Positions 7,703-15,418 of a DNA stretch of 21,863 nt are shown here, in pieces. Numbering within the stretch: position 1 is the first letter of the stretch; the number at the start of each line of letters is the position of its first letter. The DNA comes from Comamonadaceae bacterium. Its GTDB lineage: Bacteria; Pseudomonadota; Gammaproteobacteria; Burkholderiales; Burkholderiaceae_C. Made by a program: the position numbers and the translations under genes. The notes under the pieces are model-generated. The model saw nothing but the letters and a program-made list of their open reading frames with translations. It made no database searches and was not told the DNA's origin. The stretch covers positions 1 to 21,863 of the forward strand of contig CANIRI010000005.1 in the NCBI GenBank assembly GCA_947469815.1. The letters are read 5' to 3'.

Positions 7703-7744
7703 ACTGTATCGACAAAGTGTGTATGCGGCGTTGACGTGGGTCAA
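7703..7744 (-). promoter_or_regulatory. candidate FNR/CRP-family site and -10 box of yqjD operon
   Basis: A perfect palindrome TTGAC-N4-GTCAA covers 7731-7744. On the minus strand a TACAGT -10-like box at 7703-7708 predicts a start near 7696. The palindrome centre would then be at -41.5, the standard position for class II activation by FNR/Anr-type proteins (consensus TTGAT-N4-ATCAA; here both T/A inner bases are C/G). Site and spacing are seen in the sequence; the regulator is inferred. Confidence 0.4.
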
Positions 7745-7761
7745 AGCCCGCGCGGGGTGCC

Positions 7762-8163
7762 TCAGGCGCTGGTGAAGTCCTGGGCTTGGATTTCAATCGG
7801 CTGGCCGTGCGGGGTTCGGACGGCGGCGGCCTCCCATGCGTGTTCAAAGCGGTGGATTTGTTCGGCCGTACCCAAGCCCTGCGCCAGTACCAGGTGCTCC
7901 AGCGCATCGACCCAATGTTGGTAATACCCGCTGCCGTCGTCTGCATCACCCGCCATGCGCGCCTGGGCAATGGTCTGACTCAGGGCCTGCGCCCACTGCG
8001 GCCAGGTGAACACGCCCTTGGCGTGCAATTGCACCGCCATGGCAAAAGCCTGCGCTTGCCAGGGTTCGGCAAACACGGGCGCGTCTGTTGCGCCGGGGGG
8101 CAGCGGCAGAGCGCCACTGCACTGGGCGGCAATGTCGGCTAGCGTGGCGCGCGGGTCGCTCAT
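7762..8163 (-). CDS. nitrile hydratase accessory/activator protein
   Basis: The 133-residue protein resembles the N-terminal half of nitrile hydratase beta subunits. It has F-A-E-P-W-Q-A-Q-A-F-A-M-A-V-Q-L near 32-47, F-T-W-P-Q-W-A, and Y-Y-Q-H-W-V-D-A-L-E-H-L-V further on. This is the pattern of the activator (P14K/NhlE-type) chaperones. In known cobalt systems these proteins deliver the metal-loaded alpha subunit by subunit exchange. The ATG at 8163 overlaps the beta stop as ATGA. A longer frame to 8244 is only beta-gene shadow. It is the last gene of the operon; the transporter NhlF and an amidase are not in the window. Confidence 0.85.
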   Translation of the reverse strand: MSDPRATLADIAAQCSGALPLPPGATDAPVFAEPWQAQAFAMAVQLHAKGVFTWPQWAQALSQTIAQARMAGDADDGSGYYQHWVDALEHLVLAQGLGTAEQIHRFEHAWEAAAVRTPHGQPIEIQAQDFTSA

Positions 8164-8843
8164 GGCGCTGCTTCCACTGCTTCCAGATACGGCTCCCAGG
8201 CGTCCACGCTGACCCGCAGCCCCGGAGATGCGCTGCTGCCCCATAAGTCCTGCCCCTCAAACACCACGGTGTACAGCCAATGCGCCTCGTCCACAAAGGG
8301 CGGCAGTGGACGGCTCACACGGGTGTCGGGGAACACATGCGCGCCGTGGATCCGTTCAATTATTCCGGTATGTCCGCGCACATAGCGGGGCAGCCGGGTA
8401 TGGCTTACGGGGTGGATTTGCCGTGCGCGCACGCGCTGGCCGACGGCAAAGCGTGGCGGCACCTCGATGGCGCGGGTGCTCGCGCTGCCCTGCGCAAGCG
8501 CAATCGTGGTTTGCGCTGCGTCAAGCTTGCGCACGCCGGTCAGCGGTGGGTCGGCGGCTTGGCCGGTTTGCAGCTCGGCGGCGTTGACCATGCCGCGCTG
8601 CAGCATCAATTTTTCAAGCCCGGCCACCCAGATGGCGTAATAACTACTGCCCAGGTATTGCGCGGGCGGCAGGGATTCACGCGCGCTGCGGGAGATATCG
8701 ATGTTCCACTGGCCGCAGGCGCCCATGGCCACGGTCATGGCCAGCGCCCGGCGCTCCCACGGTGCATGGAACAGGGGCTCGTTGGCCTCAGGGCGCACGG
8801 GGCCGAAGCCCTGCATCCCGCCCATGTCGTGCACGCCGTTCAT
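8160..8843 (-). CDS. nthB: nitrile hydratase subunit beta
   Basis: The 227-residue protein starts [14 protein letters not shown], the hallmark N-terminus of nitrile hydratase beta. It contains E-P-L-F-H-A-P-W-E-R-R, then E-S-L-P-P-A-Q-Y-L-G-S-S-Y-Y-A-I-W. The C-terminal barrel has R-L-P-R-Y-V-R-G-H-T-G and G-A-H-V-F-P-D. The conserved arginines in these blocks are the ones that contact the oxidised cysteines of the alpha subunit in known structures. With alpha it forms the heterodimer that hydrates nitriles to amides in the cytoplasm. The start overlaps the alpha stop (ATGA at 8840-8843), so the two subunits are translationally coupled. Confidence 0.93.
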   Translation of the reverse strand: MNGVHDMGGMQGFGPVRPEANEPLFHAPWERRALAMTVAMGACGQWNIDISRSARESLPPAQYLGSSYYAIWVAGLEKLMLQRGMVNAAELQTGQAADPPLTGVRKLDAAQTTIALAQGSASTRAIEVPPRFAVGQRVRARQIHPVSHTRLPRYVRGHTGIIERIHGAHVFPDTRVSRPLPPFVDEAHWLYTVVFEGQDLWGSSASPGLRVSVDAWEPYLEAVEAAP

Positions 8844-9496
8844 GCCCCAACCCCGGCCGCAGCGGAGGGCGGAAGTGCCATGCCGGTGCCAATCATGCTG
8901 TCGCGCGTGACGAGCTCAGCCAGCTGCTCCTGCGTCCAGCCGTCGGTCCCAGTGGGGCGCATCGGCACCACCAGGTAGCGGACCTCGGCGGTCGAATCCC
9001 AGACCCGCAGGGTGACCTCGTCGCCCACTTGCACGCCGAAATCGGCCAGCACCCCGCGCGGGTCCATCACCGCTTTGCTGCGGTAGGGCGCACTTTTGTA
9101 CCAAACCGGGGGCAGGCCCAGCACCGGCCAGGGGTAGCAGCTGCACAGCGTGCAAACCACCATGTGGTGCGTCTGCGGCGTGTTGGCTACGGCCACCATG
9201 TGCTCACCTTGGCGGCCGGTGTAACCCATGGATGCGATGGCGGCGGTGGCGTCGCGCATTAACCAGTCGTGAAAGTCCGGCTCGTCCCATGCCCGCGCCA
9301 CTACCCGCGCGCCGTTGTGCGGGCCCACTTGGTGTTCATAGGTTTCGATGATCACATCCAGCGCCGCCGGATCCAGGTAGCCTTTTTCCACCAGCAGGCT
9401 TTGCAGTGCCCGTACGCGCACGTCCATCTCGCTGAGGTGGGAATGGTCGTGCTCGTCGTCGTGGTGGTGCGGGTGATCGTGGTGGTCTTGGCTCAT
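8840..9496 (-). CDS. nthA: cobalt-type nitrile hydratase subunit alpha
   Basis: The 218-residue subunit carries the metal site V-C-T-L-C-S-C (114-120) followed by [10 protein letters not shown]. The Thr at the third position and Tyr-Pro after the motif are features of cobalt-type enzymes; iron-type enzymes have V-C-S-L-C-S-C. C118 and C120 are expected to be oxidised to sulfinic and sulfenic acids. The first 20 residues contain nine histidines plus aspartates and a glutamate, an obvious metal-binding tail. The ATG at 9496 has no Shine-Dalgarno but a TATCAT box ends 6 nt upstream, so translation may be leaderless. Met24 is a possible later start that would remove the tail, but such tails occur in other cobalt-type alpha subunits. 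Confidence 0.93.
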   Translation of the reverse strand: MSQDHHDHPHHHDDEHDHSHLSEMDVRVRALQSLLVEKGYLDPAALDVIIETYEHQVGPHNGARVVARAWDEPDFHDWLMRDATAAIASMGYTGRQGEHMVAVANTPQTHHMVVCTLCSCYPWPVLGLPPVWYKSAPYRSKAVMDPRGVLADFGVQVGDEVTLRVWDSTAEVRYLVVPMRPTGTDGWTQEQLAELVTRDSMIGTGMALPPSAAAGVGA

Positions 9497-9534
9497 GGGC
9501 GGATGATAGTCAGCGCTGGCGCATACTTCCTGCC
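9497..9534. promoter_or_regulatory. 38-bp divergent promoter region nthA / queA
   Basis: Only 38 bp separate the nthA and queA start codons. On the minus strand TATCAT (9503-9508) lies 6 nt before the nthA ATG. On the plus strand CATACT (9522-9527) lies 7 nt before the queA ATG. No clear -35 hexamers are visible. RNA polymerase bound for one gene would cover the -10 region of the other, so the two promoters should compete unless one gene is also read from elsewhere. Confidence 0.45.
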
Positions 9535-10635
9535 ATGCCCCGTACTTTCACGCTCAGCGACTTTGATTTCGCGCTTCCGCCCGAGTTGATCGCCCAGCAT
9601 CCGGCAGCCCAGCGCAGTAGCGCGCGGCTGCTGGATGCTCGGGAGCCTGCTTTGGCAGACCGCATCTTCCACGCGCTGCCCGGCCTGTTGCGTTCCGGGG
9701 ATTTGCTGGTGCTCAACGACACGCGGGTCATGAAGGCGCGCTTTTTCGGTGAAAAGGCCAGCGGCGGCAAGTTGGAAATCCTGGTCGAGCGGGTCCTGGC
9801 CGGCAACCAGGTGGCAGCGCATTTGCGGGTGAGCAAAAAGCCCGCGCCCGGCGACACTGTGGCGCTGCACACTGCGCCCGGTCAGGCGGACCGCTTGCGC
9901 GCGACGCTGTTGGGGCGCTGGCCCGATGCGAACGGGCCGCTGTTCCGTTTTGTGCTGTCCAACGACGCAGGCGACGACCCTTACACGCTGATGGAACGCC
10001 ACGGCCACATGCCTTTGCCGCCCTATATCGCGCGGCAGCAGGACGGCGCAAACCCGGATGCCGAAGAAGACGCACAGCGCTACCAGACGGTATTCGCCAC
10101 CAACCCGGGTGCCATTGCAGCACCCACGGCTGCGCTGCATTTTGATGAGGCGCTGCTGGCTCAACTCGAGGCCATGGGCGTGCAGCGCGCGCATGTGACC
10201 CTGCATGTCGGCGCGGGTACTTTTCAGCCCGTCAAAACTGAAAATCTGGCTGAGCACCGCATGCACAGCGAGTGGTACCAGGTGCCACAGGCCACGCAAG
10301 ACGCGATTGCCGCCTGCCAGGCGCGCGGCGGGCGTGTCGTGGCGGTGGGCACGACCACGGTGCGCACCTTGGAGAGCTGGGCCACCAGCGGCGTGGTCAG
10401 CGGCGACACCAGCATCTTCATCACCCCCGGTTTTGCGTTTCAGGTGATTGACGTGTTGATCACTAACTTCCACCTGCCCAAGTCCACGCTGCTGATGCTG
10501 ATCAGCGCGTTTGCAGGCTACGAGCCGGTAATGGCTGCCTACCGCCACGCGATTGCGCAGCGTTACCGGTTTTTCAGTTACGGCGATGCGATGTTGCTGG
10601 CGCGTGCTCCGGCACCGCAAGAGGACCCACGCTAA
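9535..10635 (+). CDS. queA: tRNA preQ1(34) S-adenosylmethionine ribosyltransferase-isomerase
   Basis: The 366-residue protein matches QueA over its whole length (E. coli 356). It has [14 protein letters not shown] near the N-terminus, [22 protein letters not shown], and [21 protein letters not shown]. Further on come [10 protein letters not shown] and [10 protein letters not shown]. It transfers the ribosyl part of SAM to 7-aminomethyl-7-deazaguanine in tRNA, making epoxyqueuosine at position 34 of GUN-anticodon tRNAs. It acts after Tgt. In many proteobacteria queA is directly followed by tgt; here tgt lies 3.3 kb downstream. The start at 9535 is supported by the nearby -10 box; no Shine-Dalgarno is present. 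Confidence 0.95.
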   Translation: MPRTFTLSDFDFALPPELIAQHPAAQRSSARLLDAREPALADRIFHALPGLLRSGDLLVLNDTRVMKARFFGEKASGGKLEILVERVLAGNQVAAHLRVSKKPAPGDTVALHTAPGQADRLRATLLGRWPDANGPLFRFVLSNDAGDDPYTLMERHGHMPLPPYIARQQDGANPDAEEDAQRYQTVFATNPGAIAAPTAALHFDEALLAQLEAMGVQRAHVTLHVGAGTFQPVKTENLAEHRMHSEWYQVPQATQDAIAACQARGGRVVAVGTTTVRTLESWATSGVVSGDTSIFITPGFAFQVIDVLITNFHLPKSTLLMLISAFAGYEPVMAAYRHAIAQRYRFFSYGDAMLLARAPAPQEDPR

Positions 10636-10642
10636 GCGGCTG

Positions 10643-10670
10643 CGCGCACCGGAGCCGGGGCTAGTGCGCG
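10643..10670. terminator. stem-loop between convergent queA and lysR
   Basis: CGCGCAC (10643-10649) pairs perfectly with GTGCGCG (10664-10670). Inside the 14-nt loop AGC and GCT can pair further. It lies right after queA and overlaps the last codons of lysR. No U-tract follows on either strand, so termination is a guess from position and strength. Confidence 0.35.
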
Positions 10671-11560
10671 TCCATCGGATGGCTTTTGGCCCATTCAATT
10701 AGGACGCGTAAACACTCCGCAGCGGCCGGTTGTGTTGCTCCCTCACGGTGAAATGCGTACACGTCGCCGTTTAGTGTGCTCCCCGACAACCGGCACAGCG
10801 TCACTGCGTCGTTGTAAATGCGGGCTAAAGAGGCGGGCACCAATGCCACACCTAAACCGGCGGCGACCAGGTTCACCATGGCGGGAACTTCAATGACCTG
10901 CTGTACGACCCGGGGGACAAAACCCGCTGCCGCACAGGCGTCAAACACCTTTTGCGCATAGCCCGATGAGCCAGGGCGCAGCATCACCAAAGCCTCGGCC
11001 TGCAAATCGGCCAGGCCTATGCGCTTACGAGTCGCCAGCCGATGGCCCAGCGGCAGCGCGACGACAACCGGATCGCGCCAAAGCAGCTGCGCCTGCAGTC
11101 CGGGGTGTTCGGAGGGACTGCGCAAAAGACTGATGTCAACAGCTCCATCGTGCAGCGCTTGCAGGTGGTCCGCGGGCATCATTTCGTGTAAGACCACATC
11201 GACCTTGGGCCGGCTTTGGCGGAATTCGGCAATAAAGCGCGGCAGCGGCCCTAAAAAATGCGAACCTGCCAAGCCGATGTGCACGCTGCCCTCAAAGCCT
11301 TGGGCCACCTGTTTTACTTGAATGCGTGCCCGCTCCAGCCGTTCTAGAACTGCCTGCGCGTGGGGCAAAAAAGCGCGGCCTGCGGCGTTCAATTGCACGC
11401 TGCGACTGGTGCGGTCAAACAGCCGGGTGCCCAGCTCCTCTTCCAAGCTGGCGATCTGAAAACTCAGCGGTGGTTGCGACACATGCAGCTTGTGCGCAGC
11501 ACGGGTAAAGCTCAGTTCCTGGGCCAGAACAGTGAAATAGCGCAGTTGCCGCATTTCCAT
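10661..11560 (-). CDS. LysR-family transcriptional regulator
   Basis: The 299-residue protein has the LysR winged helix-turn-helix at residues 1-60: M-R-Q-L-R-Y-F-T-V-L-A-Q-E-L-S-F-T-R-A-A followed by L-H-V-S-Q-P-P-L-S-F-Q-I. The linker helix and a periplasmic-binding-like effector domain come after it (about 90-295). The N-terminal M-E-M-R-Q-L-R-Y-F form resembles the BenM/CatM-type branch that senses aromatic or dicarboxylic acids. It is divergent from the maleate isomerase gene, the classical LysR arrangement, so it probably controls that gene and its own. Candidate operators lie at 11562-11615. Met3 (11554) is an alternative start. Confidence 0.9.
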   Translation of the reverse strand: MEMRQLRYFTVLAQELSFTRAAHKLHVSQPPLSFQIASLEEELGTRLFDRTSRSVQLNAAGRAFLPHAQAVLERLERARIQVKQVAQGFEGSVHIGLAGSHFLGPLPRFIAEFRQSRPKVDVVLHEMMPADHLQALHDGAVDISLLRSPSEHPGLQAQLLWRDPVVVALPLGHRLATRKRIGLADLQAEALVMLRPGSSGYAQKVFDACAAAGFVPRVVQQVIEVPAMVNLVAAGLGVALVPASLARIYNDAVTLCRLSGSTLNGDVYAFHREGATQPAAAECLRVLIEWAKSHPMDAH

Positions 11561-11561
11561 G

Positions 11562-11615
11562 ATTGATACCTAACCGCTATAAATTAATCTGAATTATGTA
11601 TTGGACTGTATCAAT
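11562..11615. promoter_or_regulatory. candidate LysR operator region
   Basis: ATTGATAC (11562-11569) and GTATCAAT (11608-11615) form a perfect 8-bp inverted repeat 38 bp apart. Between them an AT-rich imperfect palindrome (11579-11601, 8 of 11 pairs matching, centred on T11590) fits the T-N11-A type site of LysR regulators. The region lies between the divergent lysR and maleate isomerase genes. TTGGAC at 11601-11606 is a possible -35 for the isomerase gene. Confidence 0.45.
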
Positions 11616-11658
11616 AAAGCTATTCAAAATTCGATCCAATCCAACAGCCTTTCAACAC

Positions 11659-12417
11659 ATGAACACGAAACCTGCATACCGTGTCGGCCTGATCGTCCCC
11701 AGCCCCAACACCACGATGGAAACCGAGATTCCGGCCATGTTGCGCGCCCGTGAGAGTATTTCTGCGGAGCGCTTCAGCTTCCACTCCAGCCGCATGCGGA
11801 TGATGGAAGTGACCCCAGAACAATTGGCCGCTATGGACCGCGATTCAGACCGCTGCGCGTTGGAGTTGTCGGATGCGCGCATGGATGTGATGGCTTACGC
11901 CTGCCTGGTGGCCATCATGAGCATGGGCTTGGGCTACCACCGCGTTTCACAGCAGCGCTTGCACGGCGTCACCGTCGCCAATGGCGGGGCCGCTCCGGTC
12001 ACAAGCAGCGCGGGCGCATTGGTCCAAGGCCTGCAGGCCATGGGCGCTAAAAAAGTATCCATCGTTGCGCCTTACATGAAGCCCTTGACCCAGTTGGTGA
12101 TCAACTATCTTGAGAACGAAGGCATTGAAGTGATCGACAGCCTGTCGCTGGAAATTCCCGATAACTTGCTGGTAGGTGCACGTGATCCCAAAGCACCGGC
12201 AGAACTTTGGAAGCGGCTCAACGTGCAAGGCGCCGATGCCATCGTGGCATCGGCGTGCGTGCAAATGCCCTCACTGGCGGCTGTTCCTTTGATTGAAGAG
12301 GCCAGTGGCCTGCCCGTGGTTTCCAGCGCGGTGTGTACCACCTGGTCCATTTTGAAACAGCTGGGCTTGGATTCGCGCGTGCCCGGCGCGGGCGCTTTGC
12401 TGTCTGGTCGGTTTTAA
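11659..12417 (+). CDS. maleate cis-trans isomerase (Asp/Glu racemase superfamily)
   Basis: The 252-residue protein begins Y-R-V-G-L-I-V-P-S-P-N-T-T-M-E-T-E-I-P, the hallmark of maleate isomerases such as NicE and P. putida Iso. It also has F-H-S-S-R-M-R-M and D-V-M-A-Y-A-C-L-V-A-I-M (catalytic Cys82), and V-A-S-A-C-V-Q-M-P-S (catalytic Cys200). Both cysteines needed for maleate to fumarate isomerisation are present. The enzyme is cytosolic and usually ends nicotinate or similar aromatic degradation pathways, but no other nic genes are in this window. I chose the ATG at 11659; an upstream ATG at 11596 lies inside a candidate LysR operator and would add 21 unrelated residues. Neither start has a good Shine-Dalgarno. 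An arylmalonate-decarboxylase-like role is less likely. Confidence 0.83.
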   Translation: MNTKPAYRVGLIVPSPNTTMETEIPAMLRARESISAERFSFHSSRMRMMEVTPEQLAAMDRDSDRCALELSDARMDVMAYACLVAIMSMGLGYHRVSQQRLHGVTVANGGAAPVTSSAGALVQGLQAMGAKKVSIVAPYMKPLTQLVINYLENEGIEVIDSLSLEIPDNLLVGARDPKAPAELWKRLNVQGADAIVASACVQMPSLAAVPLIEEASGLPVVSSAVCTTWSILKQLGLDSRVPGAGALLSGRF

Positions 12418-12419
12418 CG

Positions 12420-12439
12420 CGCGCCCGCTTTGCGGCGCG
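12420..12439 (+). terminator. stem-loop after the maleate isomerase gene
   Basis: CGCG (12420-12423) and CCGC (12425-12428) pair with GCGG (12432-12435) and CGCG (12436-12439) around a TTT loop, with a bulged C at 12424. It starts 3 bp after the stop codon. A T-run occurs only 16 bp later, so it may be a weak or Rho-assisted terminator. Confidence 0.3.
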
Positions 12440-12484
12440 AGCAAGATAGTGCAATTTTTCAACGGTAACTTAAAGGAGTTTGAT

Positions 12485-13177
12485 ATGGGTTCTATGGTCA
12501 CTTACACACGCCCCGATGGGCAAGCCGCCACCGGCTATCTGGTGCAACCCGCCGCCGGTGCTGCCGCGCCTGCAGTTGTGGTGATTCAGGAATGGTGGGG
12601 GCTCAACGAGCAGATTAAGCACGTGGCGCAGCGCCTCGCGCAGGCGGGCTACCAGGCTCTGGTGCCGGATTTGTACAAAGGACAACTCGCGCTCGAAGAA
12701 AACGAGGCCAAACATTTGATGGACGGTCTGAATTTCGGTGATGCGGCCAGCCAGGACATTCGTGGTGCAGTGCAATTCCTCAAGGCAGCAGGCGCACCCA
12801 AAGTCGGCGTCACCGGTTATTGCATGGGCGGCGCCTTGACGCTCTTGTCCAGCGTCTTCGTGCCCGAAGTGGATGCGGCTGCTGTTTGGTACGGCTACCC
12901 GCCCTTGGAGTATGTGGACGCCAGCAAAATCACAGTGCCGCTTATGGGCAGCTGGGCCATTCATGACGACGTGTTTCCAATTGCGGGCGTGGACGCTTTG
13001 GAGCAAAAGCTCACGGCGGCAGGTGTTGCGTTTTCCTTCGACCGCTACGACGCCAAGCACGCTTTTGCCAACGAAGAAGCAGACGCGAAAAACCTGGTCT
13101 ATTTGAAGCACGACGCGCAAGCTGCGGAAAAAGCCTGGGACAAGACGCTGGCTTTTTTATATAAGAACCTGGCCTGA
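12485..13177 (+). CDS. dienelactone hydrolase family protein
   Basis: The 230-residue alpha/beta-hydrolase has the dienelactone hydrolase layout. It has Q-E-W-W-G (E36), the nucleophile elbow G-Y-C-M-G-G (Cys113), an aspartate in W-A-I-H-D-D (161/162) and H192 in D-A-K-H-A-F. These give the Cys-Asp-His triad of the family. True dienelactone hydrolases open lactones from chloroaromatic degradation; many homologues act on unknown esters. The ATG at 12485 has a good Shine-Dalgarno (AAGGAG, 12473-12478); a longer frame from 12449 is unlikely. It follows the maleate isomerase in the same direction after 67 bp, so it may be part of the same catabolic unit, but its own ribosome site and the intervening stem-loop allow separate expression. 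Confidence 0.87.
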   Translation: MGSMVTYTRPDGQAATGYLVQPAAGAAAPAVVVIQEWWGLNEQIKHVAQRLAQAGYQALVPDLYKGQLALEENEAKHLMDGLNFGDAASQDIRGAVQFLKAAGAPKVGVTGYCMGGALTLLSSVFVPEVDAAAVWYGYPPLEYVDASKITVPLMGSWAIHDDVFPIAGVDALEQKLTAAGVAFSFDRYDAKHAFANEEADAKNLVYLKHDAQAAEKAWDKTLAFLYKNLA

Positions 13178-13202
13178 GCCCGTAGCCCGCCCATCAACCG
13201 AT

Positions 13203-13583
13203 TCAGGTGCCGGGTTTGGCCTGGTAGCGCACGCCGGGCAGCCCCTGGTAGTCCACGTCCTGCGTCCAGAAGCTGGCGCCAAACTCCAGCGCTATGGCGT
13301 ACATCGCCGCATCGGCCATGGCCAGTTTATGGAGCGCGGCGATGTGGGCGGAGGCTACCGCGCGGGCGTCGGTCAAGTCGAGCACGCGGCCCAGGCGCAT
13401 CACGTCCAGGCACCGGTTCACCAGGTCGGCCGGCAAGCTACGGCTGAGAACCCGGTGCACTTCGAAAAGCGCAATGGTGGGAACCAGCAGACGCGCGCGG
13501 TCTTCGATGATGGGTTTGAACACGGGCCCGTTGGCACCGGCTCGGAAGAATTCGATCCAGCCCGAAGAGTCGACGACGTTCAC
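13203..13583 (-). CDS. vapC: VapC-type PIN-domain toxin
   Basis: The 126-residue PIN-domain protein has the four acidic residues of the active site: D5 in V-V-D-S-S-G-W, E41 in F-E-V, D91 in A-D-A-A-M-Y and D109 in T-Q-D-V-D-Y. PIN toxins are Mg-dependent ribonucleases that cleave tRNA or rRNA when free of the antitoxin. The GTG start at 13583 directly follows the antitoxin stop with no gap, typical for a toxin gene translated through its antitoxin gene. Its target cannot be read from the sequence. Confidence 0.9.
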   Translation of the reverse strand: MNVVDSSGWIEFFRAGANGPVFKPIIEDRARLLVPTIALFEVHRVLSRSLPADLVNRCLDVMRLGRVLDLTDARAVASAHIAALHKLAMADAAMYAIALEFGASFWTQDVDYQGLPGVRYQAKPGT

Positions 13584-13817
13584 TCAAAACTCCCGATCCG
13601 GCTCTTTTTCAGGCTCAATATCTCCTAGATCGTAGCCCTTGAGCATGCCGTAATAGGTGCTCATAGGCGGCTCGGGCTTGATCACCAGCTCGTTGCCGCG
13701 CAGCTCAAAATGGATATGCGAGCCCGCGCTGATACCCAATTTAGCGCGCATGGCCGCGGGCAAGGTGACCTGGCCCTTGCTGGAAACGATAGCTTCTACG
13801 TCTGCAATTTCTGACAT
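13584..13817 (-). CDS. vapB: VapB-type AbrB/MazE-fold antitoxin
   Basis: The 77-residue protein has the swapped-hairpin AbrB DNA-binding domain: V-S-S-K-G-Q-V-T-L-P-A-A-M-R-A-K-L-G-I then G-S-H-I-H-F-E-L. The acidic C-terminus (D-L-G-D-I-E-P-E-K-E-P-D) would wrap and block the VapC active site. The ATG at 13817 has an AGGA Shine-Dalgarno 7-8 nt upstream, against a longer frame to 13880. It should repress its own promoter by binding the repeats at 13826-13863, with VapC as corepressor, as in other vapBC systems. Confidence 0.88.
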   Translation of the reverse strand: MSEIADVEAIVSSKGQVTLPAAMRAKLGISAGSHIHFELRGNELVIKPEPPMSTYYGMLKGYDLGDIEPEKEPDREF

Positions 13818-13825
13818 TTTGAGTC

Positions 13826-13863
13826 CTTTACTTTGTAAAAAGTAAAGCAAAGCATAAAGTAAA
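13826..13863 (-). promoter_or_regulatory. VapB operator (three half-sites) over the vapB promoter
   Basis: CTTTACTTT (13826-13834) and AAAGTAAAG (13839-13847) form a perfect 9-bp inverted repeat with a 4-bp spacer. A third AAAGTAAA follows at 13856-13863. On the minus strand TTGACG (13875-13880) and TATGCT (13851-13856) give a good -35/-10 pair with 18 nt spacing. The third half-site therefore overlaps the -10 box and the palindrome covers the start site, as expected for autorepression. Confidence 0.7.
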
Positions 13864-13890
13864 CCGCCCGGATCCGTCAACCCGCCCGCC

Positions 13891-15114
<1,224 letters not shown>

Positions 15115-15137
15115 CCCCGCGTGTGGCCACAGCGCTT

Positions 15138-15146
15138 TGCTACACT
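15138..15146 (+). promoter_or_regulatory. extended -10 promoter of the trp operon
   Basis: TGCTACACT is an extended -10 (TG, one base, then TACACT at 15141-15146). The predicted start is at about 15153, directly at the ATG of the leader peptide (15154). No convincing -35 is seen, which is acceptable for extended -10 promoters. Confidence 0.55.
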
Positions 15147-15153
15147 GACTGCC

Positions 15154-15258
15154 ATGTTCATTCACCGTATCAGCATCACAGGTTGTAGCGACCGGGGAGC
15201 CTGGCCCTGGCGGACTTCGTTTCGTGCGCCAGCGATTGGCGCAGTGGCCGTGGTGTGA
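15154..15258 (+). CDS. trpL: putative trp leader peptide
   Basis: This 34-codon frame begins M-F-I-H-R-I-S-I-T-G-C-S and carries two tryptophans in G-A-W-P-W-R (codons 17 and 19, TGG at 15202-15204 and 15208-15210). It ends with TGA at 15256-15258. Two Trp codons in so short a frame, in the 304-bp gap just before trpE, are what a transcription attenuator needs: low charged tRNA-Trp would stall the ribosome here. The promoter places the transcript start at the ATG, so it would be read as a leaderless message, as described for trpL of Sinorhizobium. Peptide sequence and position are seen; function is inferred. Confidence 0.65.
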   Translation: MFIHRISITGCSDRGAWPWRTSFRAPAIGAVAVV

Positions 15259-15380
15259 TCGGCGGTACCCGCCGTAGTTCGCAAGCCCGGTCTCTGCAGC
15301 CAGCGCAGACAGCACGCCCGGCGGCGGATCCCGATCCGCTCACACCCTATTCCCTTGGTCCCCGATAGGCGCAAAAGCGC
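15207..15380 (+). promoter_or_regulatory. trp leader RNA with alternative structures (candidate attenuator)
   Basis: CTGGCG (15207-15212, containing the second Trp codon) can pair with CGCCAG (15227-15232). The same bases can instead join a perfect 7-bp hairpin TGCGCCA/TGGCGCA (15225-15231 with 15237-15243), so a ribosome stalled at the Trp codons would favour the second. Downstream are hairpins CGGCGG/CCGCCG (15260-15265 with 15269-15274), TCTGC/GCAGA (15293-15297 with 15305-15309), GCGGATC/GATCCGC (15324-15330 with 15333-15339) and GCGC/GCGC (15369-15380). A long pairing of 15252-15262 with 15336-15346 (10 of 11 bases) overlaps the leader stop codon and competes with two of them. No U-tract follows any hairpin, so the termination step is unclear. 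Confidence 0.5.
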
Positions 15381-15418
15381 TGCTACGGCGACCCTGAACT
15401 TGCAAAGGCCCGGCTAAC

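Noticed and set aside
9493..10698. A 401-codon open frame on the minus strand opposite queA
   Set aside because: Antisense shadow of queA; it also runs through the divergent promoter region and into lysR in a wrong frame.
11596..11658. Upstream ATG at 11596 as start of the maleate isomerase
   Set aside because: It lies in the middle of a palindromic operator, adds 21 residues not found in the family and has no ribosome binding site.
15260..15274. Hairpin after the leader stop codon as a classical intrinsic terminator
   Set aside because: No run of T follows it, so I list it only as part of the leader structure.
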